DNA of 64,000 bases from Selenomonadaceae bacterium (lineage in GTDB: Bacteria > Bacillota > Negativicutes > Selenomonadales > Selenomonadaceae): the NCBI GenBank assembly GCA_017554235.1, contig JAFZIV010000035.1:18403-82402 (forward strand), given 5' to 3'. Both the position numbers and the translations under genes were made by a program. This document shows, in pieces, positions 26,495 through 35,676 of the stretch; position 1 is the stretch's first letter; every line of letters begins with the position of its first letter. The notes under the pieces are model-generated. The model did not search any database and was not told the DNA's origin. It saw only the letters and a program-made list of their open reading frames with translations.

Positions 26495-27001
26495 TTGATA
26501 TTCAAACGGATTAGACAATTTTTCCGAGCGTTGACAGCACGAATTACGCCGGACGACGGAAAATATTTAGCGACGCATTTGAATGCAGAGGAACAGAGAT
26601 TATTTTTCGCGATGAGTACCGCCGACCAATATCACAGTCTGCGGACAGCTTACACCATTGAAAGGCTTGTGATTCAAGATAAACAGGGCATTGACCGCGA
26701 ATTTTTGATACGTTGCGCGTTATTGCACGACATTGGGCGCGTCAAGGGTGATATGGGAATTTTCGGCAAAATTTTTACTGTGCTTGTTTCGGAACTTGCG
26801 CCGAGTCTTGCTGACAGACTTGAACTTAAAGGCAATCATTTAATGTTTGTGTATCGTCATCACGCGGAAATGAGCGGACGTAAACTTCAGCAAATAGGAT
26901 TGTTTAAAGAAGCTAAAATTGTTGCTAAACATCATGCGAAACCGACTCCCGACGATCCCTACGAATTGAAACTTTTAAGACTTGCCGACGAGGCTAATTA
27001 G
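26495..27001 (+). CDS. HD-domain phosphohydrolase-like protein
   Basis: 168 residues. The HD motif LLHDIGRVKGD (near residue 77) with the preceding SLRTAYTIERL helix and the later HHAEMSG and KHHAKP histidines supply the metal ligands of an HD phosphohydrolase. These hydrolyse nucleotides or cyclic nucleotides; the substrate is not evident. The family is common in Negativicutes and Clostridia as a short single domain. Start TTG at 26495 with GAAAGGAA upstream. Confidence 0.8.
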   Translation: MIFKRIRQFFRALTARITPDDGKYLATHLNAEEQRLFFAMSTADQYHSLRTAYTIERLVIQDKQGIDREFLIRCALLHDIGRVKGDMGIFGKIFTVLVSELAPSLADRLELKGNHLMFVYRHHAEMSGRKLQQIGLFKEAKIVAKHHAKPTPDDPYELKLLRLADEAN

Positions 27002-27043
27002 TGATAAAATCCTTTCACTTAATATTTTTTGGAGGGATTGCCT

Positions 27044-27470
27044 TTGAAAATTTTGTGTCATCGTGGTGCTTGGAGCGTCGACGTTGAAAAAAATTCTTTA
27101 TCAGCAATGAAAAAAGCTGTTGCGCTTGGCTACGGCTTTGAAAGTGACATTAGAGATTATCGCGGCAATTTGGTTATTTCCCATGACATTGCAGACGAAA
27201 AATCTCCTCTAGCTGAGGAAGTGTTTAAAGTTTTGTCTACCCCCCCCCTTTGCGGAGGTTAACGCTTATTTTGCTATAAACATTAAAGCTGACGGATTAG
27301 TTGTCGGCTTAAAGGCGTTGCTCGAAAAATACGCCGTCCGTAATTATTTTGTATTTGATATGTCCTTACCGCAGATGCTTAGCTATCGTGCGGCTGGGCT
27401 TATTTTTTTTACACGACAAAGCGAATTTGAAAAATTTGTATTCATAGAGGAAAAATTTTATGAATTTTAA
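27044..27470 (+). pseudogene. GDPD-like phosphodiesterase, frameshifted at a C9 tract
   Basis: The N-terminus MKILCHRGAWSVDVEKNSL with FESDIRDYRGNLVISHDI is a glycerophosphodiester-phosphodiesterase-like metal site (HRG, ESDIR, SHD). The frame breaks at a run of nine C (27240-27248) and ends at a TAA at 27260. With eight C the frame continues as AEVNAYFAINIKADGL...FVFDMSLPQMLSYRAAGL to a stop at 27468, giving 141 residues. Even then the protein is shorter than the usual ~220 residues and lacks the C-terminal part. The restored frame overlaps the next start by 11 bases. Start TTG at 27044 behind GGAGGG. Confidence 0.7.
27240..27248 (+). repeat. Nine-base poly-C tract
   Basis: Homopolymer of nine C in an AT-rich coding region. 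Eight C would restore the downstream frame, the pattern expected for slipped-strand phase variation, or a sequencing error. Confidence 0.85.
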
Positions 27471-28290
27471 GGGTTATTCTGGTTGCAAGTTAAAATTAAT
27501 TGAAGATGAACAAAAAAATTATGTAAAAAAATTATCTGTGAGTAAAGATTACAATTCGCGTTTAGAGTCTCAATGTTTAAAGCAGTCTGCAGTTTTTTTG
27601 AACGGGTTCAATAAATGTAATATTTATGATTCGGGATTTCAGGATGGGCTTTTTTACTTTACAATGGAATACGTTCAAGGCAAAACGTTAGCGGAAAAAA
27701 TGTTTGATATCAACCTTTATGAAATCGAATTTTTTACATATAAATTGTTACTTCATGCCACAAACTACGAAAAAATAAATTTTGGTGCGGATTCAATATT
27801 TCAAGCTAAAATTGAGGATTTACAAAAGAAATTATTTAATCGTGTAAAGTTAAATGAAATTTTTAATATCCTTAAAAATTTTTCTTGGCAATACGTTATA
27901 CATTCAAAATGTCACGGAGATTTAACGTTAGAAAATATCATAGTGAGTGGAGAAAAATTGACGCCAATCGATTTTTTAGATTCATTTTATGATTCGTGGA
28001 TGATTGACGCCGCAAAAATTCTTCAAGACGTCGACGTTATGTGGTCATATCGTCATATATTGCCAAATAGTAATTTGTTGGTTCGTTTGACGATTATGCG
28101 TGATTTTATTGTACAAAAAATTCGTCATATGTTTATGGGCGATAAAATGATTGAGACTGTCTACATGATTTTGCTTTTAAATTTGATTAGGATATTTCCT
28201 TACGTAAAGGATAGTTTTACAGAGAATTTTCTTTCTGTAAAAATTCCTTACATCGTTGATAAAATAAAAAATCATAAATGGGAGGATTGA
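27460..28290 (+). CDS. Choline-kinase/APH-like phosphotransferase
   Basis: 276 residues with a kinase-like fold. The catalytic loop is KCHGDLTLENIIV (H-D-N) and the metal-binding Asp is in TPIDFLDSFYDSWMIDAAKIL. The N-terminal lobe is short and divergent. Members phosphorylate small hydroxyls such as choline, ethanolamine or aminoglycosides; in capsule or LPS clusters they sit with a nucleotidyltransferase, as here. The start ATG overlaps the end of the restored GDPD-like frame, so translation may be coupled. The stop is two bases before the nucleotidyltransferase start. Confidence 0.7.
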   Translation: MNFKGYSGCKLKLIEDEQKNYVKKLSVSKDYNSRLESQCLKQSAVFLNGFNKCNIYDSGFQDGLFYFTMEYVQGKTLAEKMFDINLYEIEFFTYKLLLHATNYEKINFGADSIFQAKIEDLQKKLFNRVKLNEIFNILKNFSWQYVIHSKCHGDLTLENIIVSGEKLTPIDFLDSFYDSWMIDAAKILQDVDVMWSYRHILPNSNLLVRLTIMRDFIVQKIRHMFMGDKMIETVYMILLLNLIRIFPYVKDSFTENFLSVKIPYIVDKIKNHKWED

Positions 28291-28364
28291 TTATGTCAAC
28301 CTTGATAGTTCCCTGTGCCGGACGCTCTACGCGCTTTCCCGGTATGCGTCCTAAATGGATGCTT

Positions 28365-29234
28365 GGGCGTGTTGAATAAGTCTAAATTTGAATCTGTACG
28401 GCGGCGAGAGTAACAAAATTCAAAAAACAAATGGAAAGTTTATCATAGCGGGTGGCAATGTGGCGGAAGTTTTTGATACGCTGACAAAATCTTTCTATGA
28501 TGTTGCGTGATTTATAAAGTTCATGGTCAAAGTCGTGACGACGAACAGCATTTGACTTATCAGGAATACAAGCAACCGCTTTTTGCTGAAAAATAAAATC
28601 GCGAATTTCTTCGGAGCAAAAAGCTTTGTCAGCCAAAACTTTTTTGCCGACAAGAGTAATTTTACTCAGCAATTTTATAGCCATCTCGCTGTCATGGAGA
28701 TTTCCACTGCTTAACTCAAGAGCGACAAGCTGAAAATATTCGTTTACAAGGGCGTGAATTTTGGTGGTTTTTCCTCCACGCGACACTCCGATATTCTGAT
28801 TTCCGAGAATCTTTCTTGCACCGGCAGCGTGTTGATGTACTTTGCAAAAAGTCGAATCAATCTCGATGAGATAGTAATTTTGGCACTCCGACACGATGGA
28901 TTGTAATATTCTTTCAAATACGCCTTGTTCAAGCCATTGACGAAATTTGTGATAAATACTGTTCCAATTTCCGTATTCAGTGGGCAAATCTCTCCAAGCC
29001 GCTCCACTTCCCAATATCCATAAAATTGCATTGAAAACAGTTCGTGGATTTAAGCACGGACGACCTGTGGACTTTGACTTTGGCAAATGCGGTTCAATAA
29101 TTTTCCATTGCTCGTTTGTAACTGAATAACGTCCGTGATAGAATGTGTTCGACACAGGCATTTTCCTTTCTGGTTTTTTTTCTCAAACATATTTTATCAG
29201 AAAGCCTGTGTTTTTTGAGTTTATCAACACGCCC
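28365..29234 (-). mobile_element. IS5-family insertion sequence (IS427-like group)
   Basis: 870 bases. Ends are inverted repeats: GGGCGTGTTGAATAA on the left and, inverted, GGGCGTGTTGATAAA on the right. It contains one uninterrupted transposase on the minus strand. The target duplication is not clear: flanks read CTT and TAG. It interrupts the nucleotidyltransferase after codon 24. Confidence 0.85.
28382..29161 (-). CDS. IS5-family transposase
   Basis: 259 residues in one frame (many relatives need a programmed frameshift between two frames). An N-terminal DUF4096-like region (YSVTNEQWKIIEPHLPKS, LWILGSGAAWRDLP) is followed by a DDE domain: the first Asp in YLIEIDSTFCKVHQH, the second in LADKAFCSEEI and the Glu in YKSRNIIERFCQRIKNFR. 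All three acidic residues are present, so the enzyme may be active. Start ATG behind GAAAGGAA. Confidence 0.92.
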   Translation of the reverse strand: MPVSNTFYHGRYSVTNEQWKIIEPHLPKSKSTGRPCLNPRTVFNAILWILGSGAAWRDLPTEYGNWNSIYHKFRQWLEQGVFERILQSIVSECQNYYLIEIDSTFCKVHQHAAGARKILGNQNIGVSRGGKTTKIHALVNEYFQLVALELSSGNLHDSEMAIKLLSKITLVGKKVLADKAFCSEEIRDFIFQQKAVACIPDKSNAVRRHDFDHELYKSRNIIERFCQRIKNFRHIATRYDKLSICFLNFVTLAAVQIQI

Positions 29235-30053
29235 TAGCTATCCTGACGGAAAAATTATGCTTGAAAAATCCATTGAAGGATTGGACTTAAATTATTTTGA
29301 TAAAGTGATTATTACAATAGTCAAGGAACATGCTGAAAAATTTTTTGCGGACAAAATTTTGGAAGATATTTTCCATTTTCAAACTTCCGAAAAATTTCAT
29401 CTTTGTATTTTGGACGATTTTACTTCTTGTCAAGCCGAAACGATTCATAAAACTTTAAAATTGTGTGACGTTACTGGAGATTTTGCTGTCAAAGATTCAG
29501 ACAATTACATAAAAATTTCTATTCCGTGTCTTGAAAAAAGAAATTTTGTAACAGGAATAAATATAGAAACCTTTCCGCATGAAATAAGGCGGCTTGGTTC
29601 CAAAAGTTTTATTACGGTTAATGAGCAAAATGTTATTCTGGATATTATCGAAAAGAAAATTAAATCTGGAAATATAAGCGTTGGTTTATACGGATTTGAC
29701 GATGCTGAACTTTTTCATGGGGCGTATCTTCATCTTAATTCCACAAGCGTTCCACATCATGAAATTTATCTCAGTCATATCATTTCATATCTTATAGGTA
29801 TAGGACAAGCTATTTACCAGTATTTGGAAGCTGAAGATTATGAAGATTGGGGAACGATTCAAGATTGGGATATTGTATTGAAGAAAAAATCTTCTATAAT
29901 AATTTTGGCGGACGAATTACTTTTTCATTGTGACAAAGAAAATTTTATAACGCCAATTAACGAGAATTTAAATGCCATTAAAAAGTTGTATGACGAAGGT
30001 GCGCAGATTATTGTAATGACTTCATTGCCAAATGAATTTAAAAGTTTAATTAA

Positions 30054-31080
30054 CCCGTTGTGCTAGTTGAAAAATGAAGAAACTTCAAAACAAATGTGCT
30101 ATACTACAAATAGAAAGACCAGTAGGAGGCACAAAAAAATGATGAAGTTTCAAGAAAATTATACCATAAAACATCAATCCTTTGAAGATTTTATTTTATT
30201 GATTTTCGTTTTAACAGATGATTTGTATAAGAAAATCGCACCAGATGTTGTAAAGTGCAGAGCTAATATTGAAAAAGCCCTTTTGAGTGATTCTGAAATT
30301 ATCACCATTGCTATTTGTGGAGAAATTATCGGCATTGACTCTGAAAAAGCGTGGTTTAACTTTGTTCAGAAAAATTATCGCCATCTGTTTCCACAAATGT
30401 GCGATCGTACTCGATTTAATCGCACGCGTCGAAATTTACAACAAGTGAAGAACCTTATTTTTAGTGAACTTTCCACTTATCTCAAAGATGAATTTTTGAT
30501 AGCCGACAGTTTTCCGCTTGAAGTGTGTAAATTCGGACGCGCTCATTTTTGTAAATCCTTCAAATATGACGGAGCAATCTACGGTTACTGTGCCGCTAAA
30601 AAACAAACTTATTTCGGCTATAAGGTTCACGCTCTTACTACCATTGACGGTGCAGTTATGATTTTTGAGATAACTCCTGCAAATATTGATGACAGGAAAG
30701 GACTTCGAGATATGATTTCTGATTTCACTGATTTTTACTCAATTTTTGGTGATAAAGGTTATGTGGATAAAAACTTGGAAATGGAATTGAAACAGCGCGG
30801 ACAAAGACTTCTTGCCTTGCAACGTGATAATTCAAAAATAATTTGGTCTGACATAGGGCGTAAATTTATTCTGAAATACCGCAAACGAATTGAAACAGTG
30901 TTTTCGCAACTTACAGAGCAATTTAATGCGGGGCGTGTGTTGGCTAAATCTTTTCGTGGGCTTTCTGTCAGACTCTTAACCAAAATTCTCGCGTTTAATT
31001 TATGCCTTTTTATCAATAAAATTTATAAACTTGATTTTTCTATGGTTAAATCTTTGCTTTTTTAAAGCTAGCACAACGAG
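30054..31080 (+). mobile_element. IS982-family insertion sequence
   Basis: 1,027 bases with inverted ends CCCGTTGTGCTAG and CTCGTTGTGCTAG, flanked by a TTAA duplication (30050-30053 and 31081-31084). Removing it joins the host codons ATT-AAC-TAC exactly, near the last residues of the nucleotidyltransferase gene. Confidence 0.88.
30139..31065 (+). CDS. IS982-family transposase
   Basis: 308 residues from the ATG at 30139, which follows AGGAGG. An open frame upstream to 30067 lacks a site and crosses the IS end. Family features: FVLTDDLYKKI near the start, LLSDSEIITIAICGE, MCDRTRFNRTRRNL, then a DDE domain with IADSFPLEVCKF, GDKGYVD and RKRIETVFSQL. The catalytic D, D and E are present, so it is probably functional. 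Confidence 0.93.
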   Translation: MMKFQENYTIKHQSFEDFILLIFVLTDDLYKKIAPDVVKCRANIEKALLSDSEIITIAICGEIIGIDSEKAWFNFVQKNYRHLFPQMCDRTRFNRTRRNLQQVKNLIFSELSTYLKDEFLIADSFPLEVCKFGRAHFCKSFKYDGAIYGYCAAKKQTYFGYKVHALTTIDGAVMIFEITPANIDDRKGLRDMISDFTDFYSIFGDKGYVDKNLEMELKQRGQRLLALQRDNSKIIWSDIGRKFILKYRKRIETVFSQLTEQFNAGRVLAKSFRGLSVRLLTKILAFNLCLFINKIYKLDFSMVKSLLF

Positions 31081-31102
31081 TTAACTACAAAGATGAAGAC
31101 GA

Positions 31103-31134
31103 ATAAAAAACCGCCGAACATTAAGCCGACGGTT
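31103..31134 (-). terminator. Terminator for the GH32 gene
   Basis: On the minus strand AACCGTCGG pairs with TCGGCGGTT and runs into TTTTTTATT. Confidence 0.7.
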
Positions 31135-31144
31135 AAAAATTTGC

Positions 31145-31169
31145 GCGGAGGAAAATCTCCGCATTTTTT
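31145..31169 (+). terminator. Terminator for the surface-modification cassette
   Basis: GCGGAG-AAAAT-CTCCGC stem-loop followed by ATTTTTTTATTT on the plus strand. Confidence 0.75.
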
Positions 31170-31172
31170 TAT

Positions 31173-32732
31173 TTAAGCGTAATTTAATTTGCCGAGCTGC
31201 CAAATTTTGCCGGAAACATTTTCAATAGGTTTATCAGCAGAAATTTCAAGCTTAGGTTGAACGTTGCTTTCAGGATAAACAAGCATACTTGCCGCTTCTT
31301 CGCCGTCCTGCATGAAAATTTCAATAGCGGAATGGTCGACGAACATACGAAGTTGCAAAGTTTCATCAGCGTAAAGTTTAAATTTGCGAATGCCAATATT
31401 GACATCGGTGTTTTTGCCGTCACTGAAGGGGCGAATACCTTTGCCGCCAAGTTTCATACCGTTGCGGTCAATAGTCATAAGTTGAGTTGCACGCTCGTAG
31501 GAAATGGCAATTTTTTCATCGCCATAATTAAGATCGATTGCAACTTTCTGCGCGTCGCCAAATTTAATTGTAATATCAGTTTCTGTACCGTCGCCGAGTT
31601 GTTCAGAAATATTTTGCGCGTTGCTTACGTTGACTTCTTTGCAAGATTGACGGAGATTTTCAATTTCTTTAACAGGCGCGGAATAAATATGACCTTGTTT
31701 AAGAGTCAATTCACGCGGCATTGTCAAGCAGTACAGCCAACCATTTTCAGCGGAAGCAACCGTATCTGTAAGGTCGGGCATACCAATCCAGCCAACTAAA
31801 ATTTGTCTCTTGCCGTCATTGAAAACTTGCGGAGAATAGAAATCAAATCCTCTGTCCAATTCTTGGAAGACACTGGGCAACATTTCAAGACTGTCAACGG
31901 AGAAATGTCCTACGAAGTAACCTGCCAAGCAGTGATTCTGATATTTAAATTCTTGATGCGGAACGCCTTGCGGACATACAATCAAAACGTCCGTGTCGTC
32001 GAAACGCAACAGATTCGGACATTCCCACATATAACCGAAGTCGTAGTAATCGGTCTTGACTTCGCCTAAAAGTTCAAACTCATTCTTTTTGTCGGTCTCT
32101 CTGTAAATCAAAGTTGTGCCGTTAGTCGGACGAGAACTTTTTGCGGGATAGTCACTCATACGTTGCGCCGCCATTGCAAAATAGCGTTTGCCGCGACGAT
32201 AGAAGAAATTAGGATCTCTAAAGTGAGCCGTGTAACCTTCGGGATTGCCCCTTACAATAATTTCTTCTTTAACAACGCTTCCGTCGTCCTGCAAAGTGCC
32301 GTAACGTTGAACTACTGAACGTCTATACTCTTCATCACGAGCATTTGCGGTATAGAATACGCGGACTTTGCCGTCTTCAACGAAACCGCAACCGCTGTGA
32401 CAACCGTCTTTGTCGTACTCGTCGCCGGGCCACAAAGAAAGTTCGGGATAAGAATAATTGATGAAGTCGCGCGTTTTAACGTGCATCCAAGATTTATTTT
32501 TGTGCCAGTTCTGATTCTGCGGAACGGGATTCCACTGACAGAAAATGTGATAAACGCCGTCGCAAAAGCAAAGACCGTTAGGGTCGCTTATCAAAGAAAA
32601 AGGCGCGTCAATGTGGAAGTTATTATGCCACTTGTCGGTAAACGGCATGGCTTTTTTTACATTTTCGTCAACAGCCTGTTTGTTAAAACGAAGTTTAATT
32701 TCTTCTAACTTTTCGCCGGATTTTTTTGCCAT
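31173..32732 (-). CDS. Glycoside hydrolase family 32 (sucrose/fructan hydrolase), copy 1
   Basis: 519 residues. A five-bladed propeller with the nucleophile Asp50 in SLISDPNGLC, transition-state Asp in AHFRDPNFFY and acid/base Glu in GYMWECPNLL. The C-terminal ~150 residues form the usual beta-sandwich (VDHSAIEIFMQDGEEAAS). The nucleophile block is SDPNG, where most members, including the second copy here, have NDPNG. No signal peptide, so it acts on imported sucrose, sucrose-6-phosphate or short fructans. Start ATG at 32732 behind AAGGGAGAAA; the longer frame from 32750 has no site. Monocistronic, with its own terminator. Confidence 0.9.
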   Translation of the reverse strand: MAKKSGEKLEEIKLRFNKQAVDENVKKAMPFTDKWHNNFHIDAPFSLISDPNGLCFCDGVYHIFCQWNPVPQNQNWHKNKSWMHVKTRDFINYSYPELSLWPGDEYDKDGCHSGCGFVEDGKVRVFYTANARDEEYRRSVVQRYGTLQDDGSVVKEEIIVRGNPEGYTAHFRDPNFFYRRGKRYFAMAAQRMSDYPAKSSRPTNGTTLIYRETDKKNEFELLGEVKTDYYDFGYMWECPNLLRFDDTDVLIVCPQGVPHQEFKYQNHCLAGYFVGHFSVDSLEMLPSVFQELDRGFDFYSPQVFNDGKRQILVGWIGMPDLTDTVASAENGWLYCLTMPRELTLKQGHIYSAPVKEIENLRQSCKEVNVSNAQNISEQLGDGTETDITIKFGDAQKVAIDLNYGDEKIAISYERATQLMTIDRNGMKLGGKGIRPFSDGKNTDVNIGIRKFKLYADETLQLRMFVDHSAIEIFMQDGEEAASMLVYPESNVQPKLEISADKPIENVSGKIWQLGKLNYA

Positions 32733-32751
32733 TAAAATTTCTCCCTTCACA

Positions 32752-32818
32752 TTAGTGGTCAGTGATCAGTGGTCAGTGGTCAGAAATTTTTCACTGATTA
32801 CTTTTCACTGATCACTTT
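32752..32818. repeat. AGTGGTCAGTGATCAGTGG-type strand-symmetric repeat
   Basis: Seven-base-like units of CAGTGATCAGTGGT followed, inverted, by CACTGATTACTTTTCACTGAT. It lies between the GH32 gene and the histidine kinase end, and overlaps the kinase stop. Confidence 0.65.
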
Positions 32819-35607
32819 GCCCTTAAACCTATATATTCTGCCAGCGTCTCGTACAAATGTTCAGGTTCAACGGGTTTAGTTAAATGCGCATTCATACCCG
32901 CCTGCAAACTTCTTTGTACATCTTCGTCAAAAGCATTCGCCGTAAGCGCGATTATCGGAACTGTTTTAGCGTCTTTTCTGTCCAATGCACGAATTTTTTC
33001 AGTTGCCGTCAATCCGTCCATTATGGGCATACGAATATCCATTAAAACCGCGTCATAATAATTCAGCGGCGACTTCTCAAACATTTCAACAACCTGCTTA
33101 CCATTTTCACCATGCTCAACCTCCATGTCCTGCATTTTCAAAATCTCCTTGATAATCTCCGCGTTTACGAACATATCTTCAGCCAATAAAATTCGTTTAC
33201 CCGTCAAATCGACAGGTTCTTTTTCCGTACCAAGTAAAATCTTCTTTTGTTCAAGTGCTTGACCGAATTCTTCCATAACCGTCGTGGTGAAAAGAGGTTT
33301 TGACATAAAACGATCAACGCCGGCTTTCAACGCCTCATCCATCACCTCCTCCCAACTGTATGAAGTCAAAATGATAATCGCAGATTCATCGCCGATAATT
33401 TCGCGTACTCTGCGAGTTACTTCTATACCATCAAGCTCGGGCATTCGCCAATCAATTAAAAGCAAATTATAGGAGTCCTGCCGCGCCTGATGAATTTTAA
33501 CCATTTCTATGGCTTCCTTGCCGCTTAATGTAGTTTCAACCGAAATTCCTAAGTCTTCCAAAATTAATTTGGCATGTTCGCAAGCTATTGCGTCGTCGTC
33601 TACTACCAAAACTTTTAAGTCTTTTGCTCTGATACTTTTAGCGTCTAAACGTATTCTGTCAGATTTGCGCAAAGTTATATTGACGATAAATTCCGAGCCG
33701 ACACCTTTTTGAGACTTGACGGAAATATTTCCGTTCATCATCTCGACGATATTTTTTGTAATGGGCATTCCTAAACCCGTGCCGCCGTAAGCATTATGGG
33801 ACGATGAATCTTCTTGACTGAATACGTCAAAAATTTTCGGCAAGTAACTTTCGTCCATGCCAATTCCTGTGTCCTTAATGATAAAGCGTAAGGTCGTTTT
33901 ATTTTCAAAATACGCTGTTTTTTCGACTGTGAAAGTAATTTTGCCTTTGTGCGTGAACTTAACGGCATTACCCAAAATATTTATCAGAACTTGTTTAAGT
34001 TTTGTCGAGTCTCCGATATAAAATTCATCGATTTTACCGATAACATTGCAGTCATACTCTATACCTTTTACGGCGCATTGATTGCCAAACATTGTATTAA
34101 TCTGTTCAAGCAAGGTGCTGAAAGAAAATTCTTCATTCTTAAGCGTCATACGTCCGCTTTCAATGCGGCTCATATCTAAAATATCATTTATCAAGCTAAG
34201 TAAATGCCGAGCACTTTCGCCAATTTTTGTTAAATGACTGCGCGTCTTTTCGGGAAGATTCGGCTCTTTCAACGCAATACTGTCAAGACCAATAATCGCA
34301 TTCATCGGCGTGCGCATTTCGTGACTCATGCTTGACAAAAACGCCGTCTTAGCAACGTTGGCTTGATTTGCAGTGTCGAGAGCCTCTTTCAACTGTGCAT
34401 TGCGCGTAATTTGTTCGCGTTGCAATTCGGTAGTGTCAGATTTAAGAAGGATATAAAATTTTGCTTCCTTATTTACCAAATAAAATACGAATCGCTTATA
34501 AAAAATTTCTCCGCCAATTTTGCAGGAAATAGTTACTTCATAAGGTTCATTTTTTTCCAGACTGCGTTCAATGCGTTTTAAATTGAGTAATTCAAGATAT
34601 TTTTTCGTTTCTTTTTCAGTTCCGCTTAAAACGGGTTTAACTTGCTCTTCAATGTATTTTGTGTAACTGCCGGTCTTTTCTTTCGGGAAAATACTTCCGC
34701 CGGTAACTTTATCTGCTTCGCCGATAATAACTCCGTAAACATCATCGACAATATAAGTTATCATATCGTATTGTTCAACGAGTGCTTTATTTAAAATCGC
34801 ATCATTGACCATTTCTTTGTTACAGTTGCGTTCGGTAATAAACGCCATAATGTCGCCGGTAGAAGGATTTCTGCTAAGTGTGACATTGTAATTGACGAAA
34901 CATTTTTGCCCGTCAGTCAGTTGGCAGAAAAAAATATCTGACAAATTTGTAATTCCGTTTTGATAAGCGATTAAAAGTTTTTTTGTGTTGAAATTTCTTT
35001 TAAAGCGTTTTTTGTCTCGTTCCAGCGGAAAATATTCCAAATTTTTTTCAAAAGTTTCAGCAACCGTCATTCTGAAAAATTCTTTTCCGTCCAAGCTATG
35101 TCCGTGACAATCCTCGACAATTCCTTCAGTCAAATTCAGACGAATTGAAAGTAAGCTGTCACTTGAAATATTTTCTAATTCACTGCGAATACCTTCATAA
35201 AGATTTTTTGCACGCTGTTCATTTTCTCTAATTGAAGTTACATCAAAGTAAAGGCAATACGCATACCAAATACCGTCTTCCTCGACGAAAGAATAATGGA
35301 TATTTACCCAAATCCAATTTCCTTTGATTGTGTGCTTACGAATATTTAAACTGTTTGTGCCGGACTTCGTGACATGATGTAGAAAAAGATAGGCAACCTC
35401 TGCGCGGTCGTTAGGGTGGATACTGTTCATAGATCCGCCGCTTTCCAACTCAATAAATTCTTCCTCTGTTCCTTCCATCATTTTAAGAAATTCTTCCGAA
35501 CACCATATCGGAAAATATTTTCCGTCTGATTCTACGCGCATTAAAACAGCGTTGGTATCCAACGAATTGAAAATTTTTTCGTAAAAATTCGGTTTAAAAT
35601 TTTGCAT
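32812..35607 (-). CDS. Hybrid sensor histidine kinase with two receiver domains
   Basis: 931 residues, no membrane segment, so cytoplasmic. Residues ~1-130 are a PAS-like domain (WCSEEFLKMMEG, SIHPNDRAEVAYLF), and a second PAS-like region follows to ~400. A short coiled coil leads to HisKA with FLSSMSHEMRTPMNAIIG (phosphorylated His). HATPase_c has NILGNAVKFTHKG, KDTGIGMDESYLPKIF and GGTGLGM. Receiver 1 has LVVDDDA and LLIDWRMPELDG; receiver 2 has LLAEDMF and VLMDIRMPIMDG. There is no Hpt or DNA-binding domain, so an unlinked partner is expected. Start ATG at 35607 with AAGGAAAGG upstream. Confidence 0.93.
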   Translation of the reverse strand: MQNFKPNFYEKIFNSLDTNAVLMRVESDGKYFPIWCSEEFLKMMEGTEEEFIELESGGSMNSIHPNDRAEVAYLFLHHVTKSGTNSLNIRKHTIKGNWIWVNIHYSFVEEDGIWYAYCLYFDVTSIRENEQRAKNLYEGIRSELENISSDSLLSIRLNLTEGIVEDCHGHSLDGKEFFRMTVAETFEKNLEYFPLERDKKRFKRNFNTKKLLIAYQNGITNLSDIFFCQLTDGQKCFVNYNVTLSRNPSTGDIMAFITERNCNKEMVNDAILNKALVEQYDMITYIVDDVYGVIIGEADKVTGGSIFPKEKTGSYTKYIEEQVKPVLSGTEKETKKYLELLNLKRIERSLEKNEPYEVTISCKIGGEIFYKRFVFYLVNKEAKFYILLKSDTTELQREQITRNAQLKEALDTANQANVAKTAFLSSMSHEMRTPMNAIIGLDSIALKEPNLPEKTRSHLTKIGESARHLLSLINDILDMSRIESGRMTLKNEEFSFSTLLEQINTMFGNQCAVKGIEYDCNVIGKIDEFYIGDSTKLKQVLINILGNAVKFTHKGKITFTVEKTAYFENKTTLRFIIKDTGIGMDESYLPKIFDVFSQEDSSSHNAYGGTGLGMPITKNIVEMMNGNISVKSQKGVGSEFIVNITLRKSDRIRLDAKSIRAKDLKVLVVDDDAIACEHAKLILEDLGISVETTLSGKEAIEMVKIHQARQDSYNLLLIDWRMPELDGIEVTRRVREIIGDESAIIILTSYSWEEVMDEALKAGVDRFMSKPLFTTTVMEEFGQALEQKKILLGTEKEPVDLTGKRILLAEDMFVNAEIIKEILKMQDMEVEHGENGKQVVEMFEKSPLNYYDAVLMDIRMPIMDGLTATEKIRALDRKDAKTVPIIALTANAFDEDVQRSLQAGMNAHLTKPVEPEHLYETLAEYIGLRAK

Positions 35608-35676
35608 AAGCCTTTCCTTACTACTAGTTTTTAAATTTTTATGCTAAAATAAATCCATTGGAAGGAGGAAAAAATT

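Larger units (their letters stand above)
28293..31106 (+). pseudogene. Sugar/choline-phosphate nucleotidyltransferase with HAD-like tail, split by two insertion sequences
   Basis: Three host pieces remain. 28293-28364 gives MSTLIVPCAGRSTRFPGMR, the G-x-G-x-RF nucleotide-binding loop of an NTP transferase. 29236-30053 continues in a consistent frame with SYPDGKIMLEKSIEGL. 31081-31106 ends as NYKDEDE and a stop. Removing 28365-29235 and one IS982 copy with one TTAA restores about 303 residues. The last ~50 residues (ILADELLFHC..., GAQIIVMTSLPNEF) resemble a HAD-like domain. Ribosome site GGGAGG precedes the ATG. With the APH-like kinase it probably made an activated group for a surface polymer. 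Confidence 0.75.
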
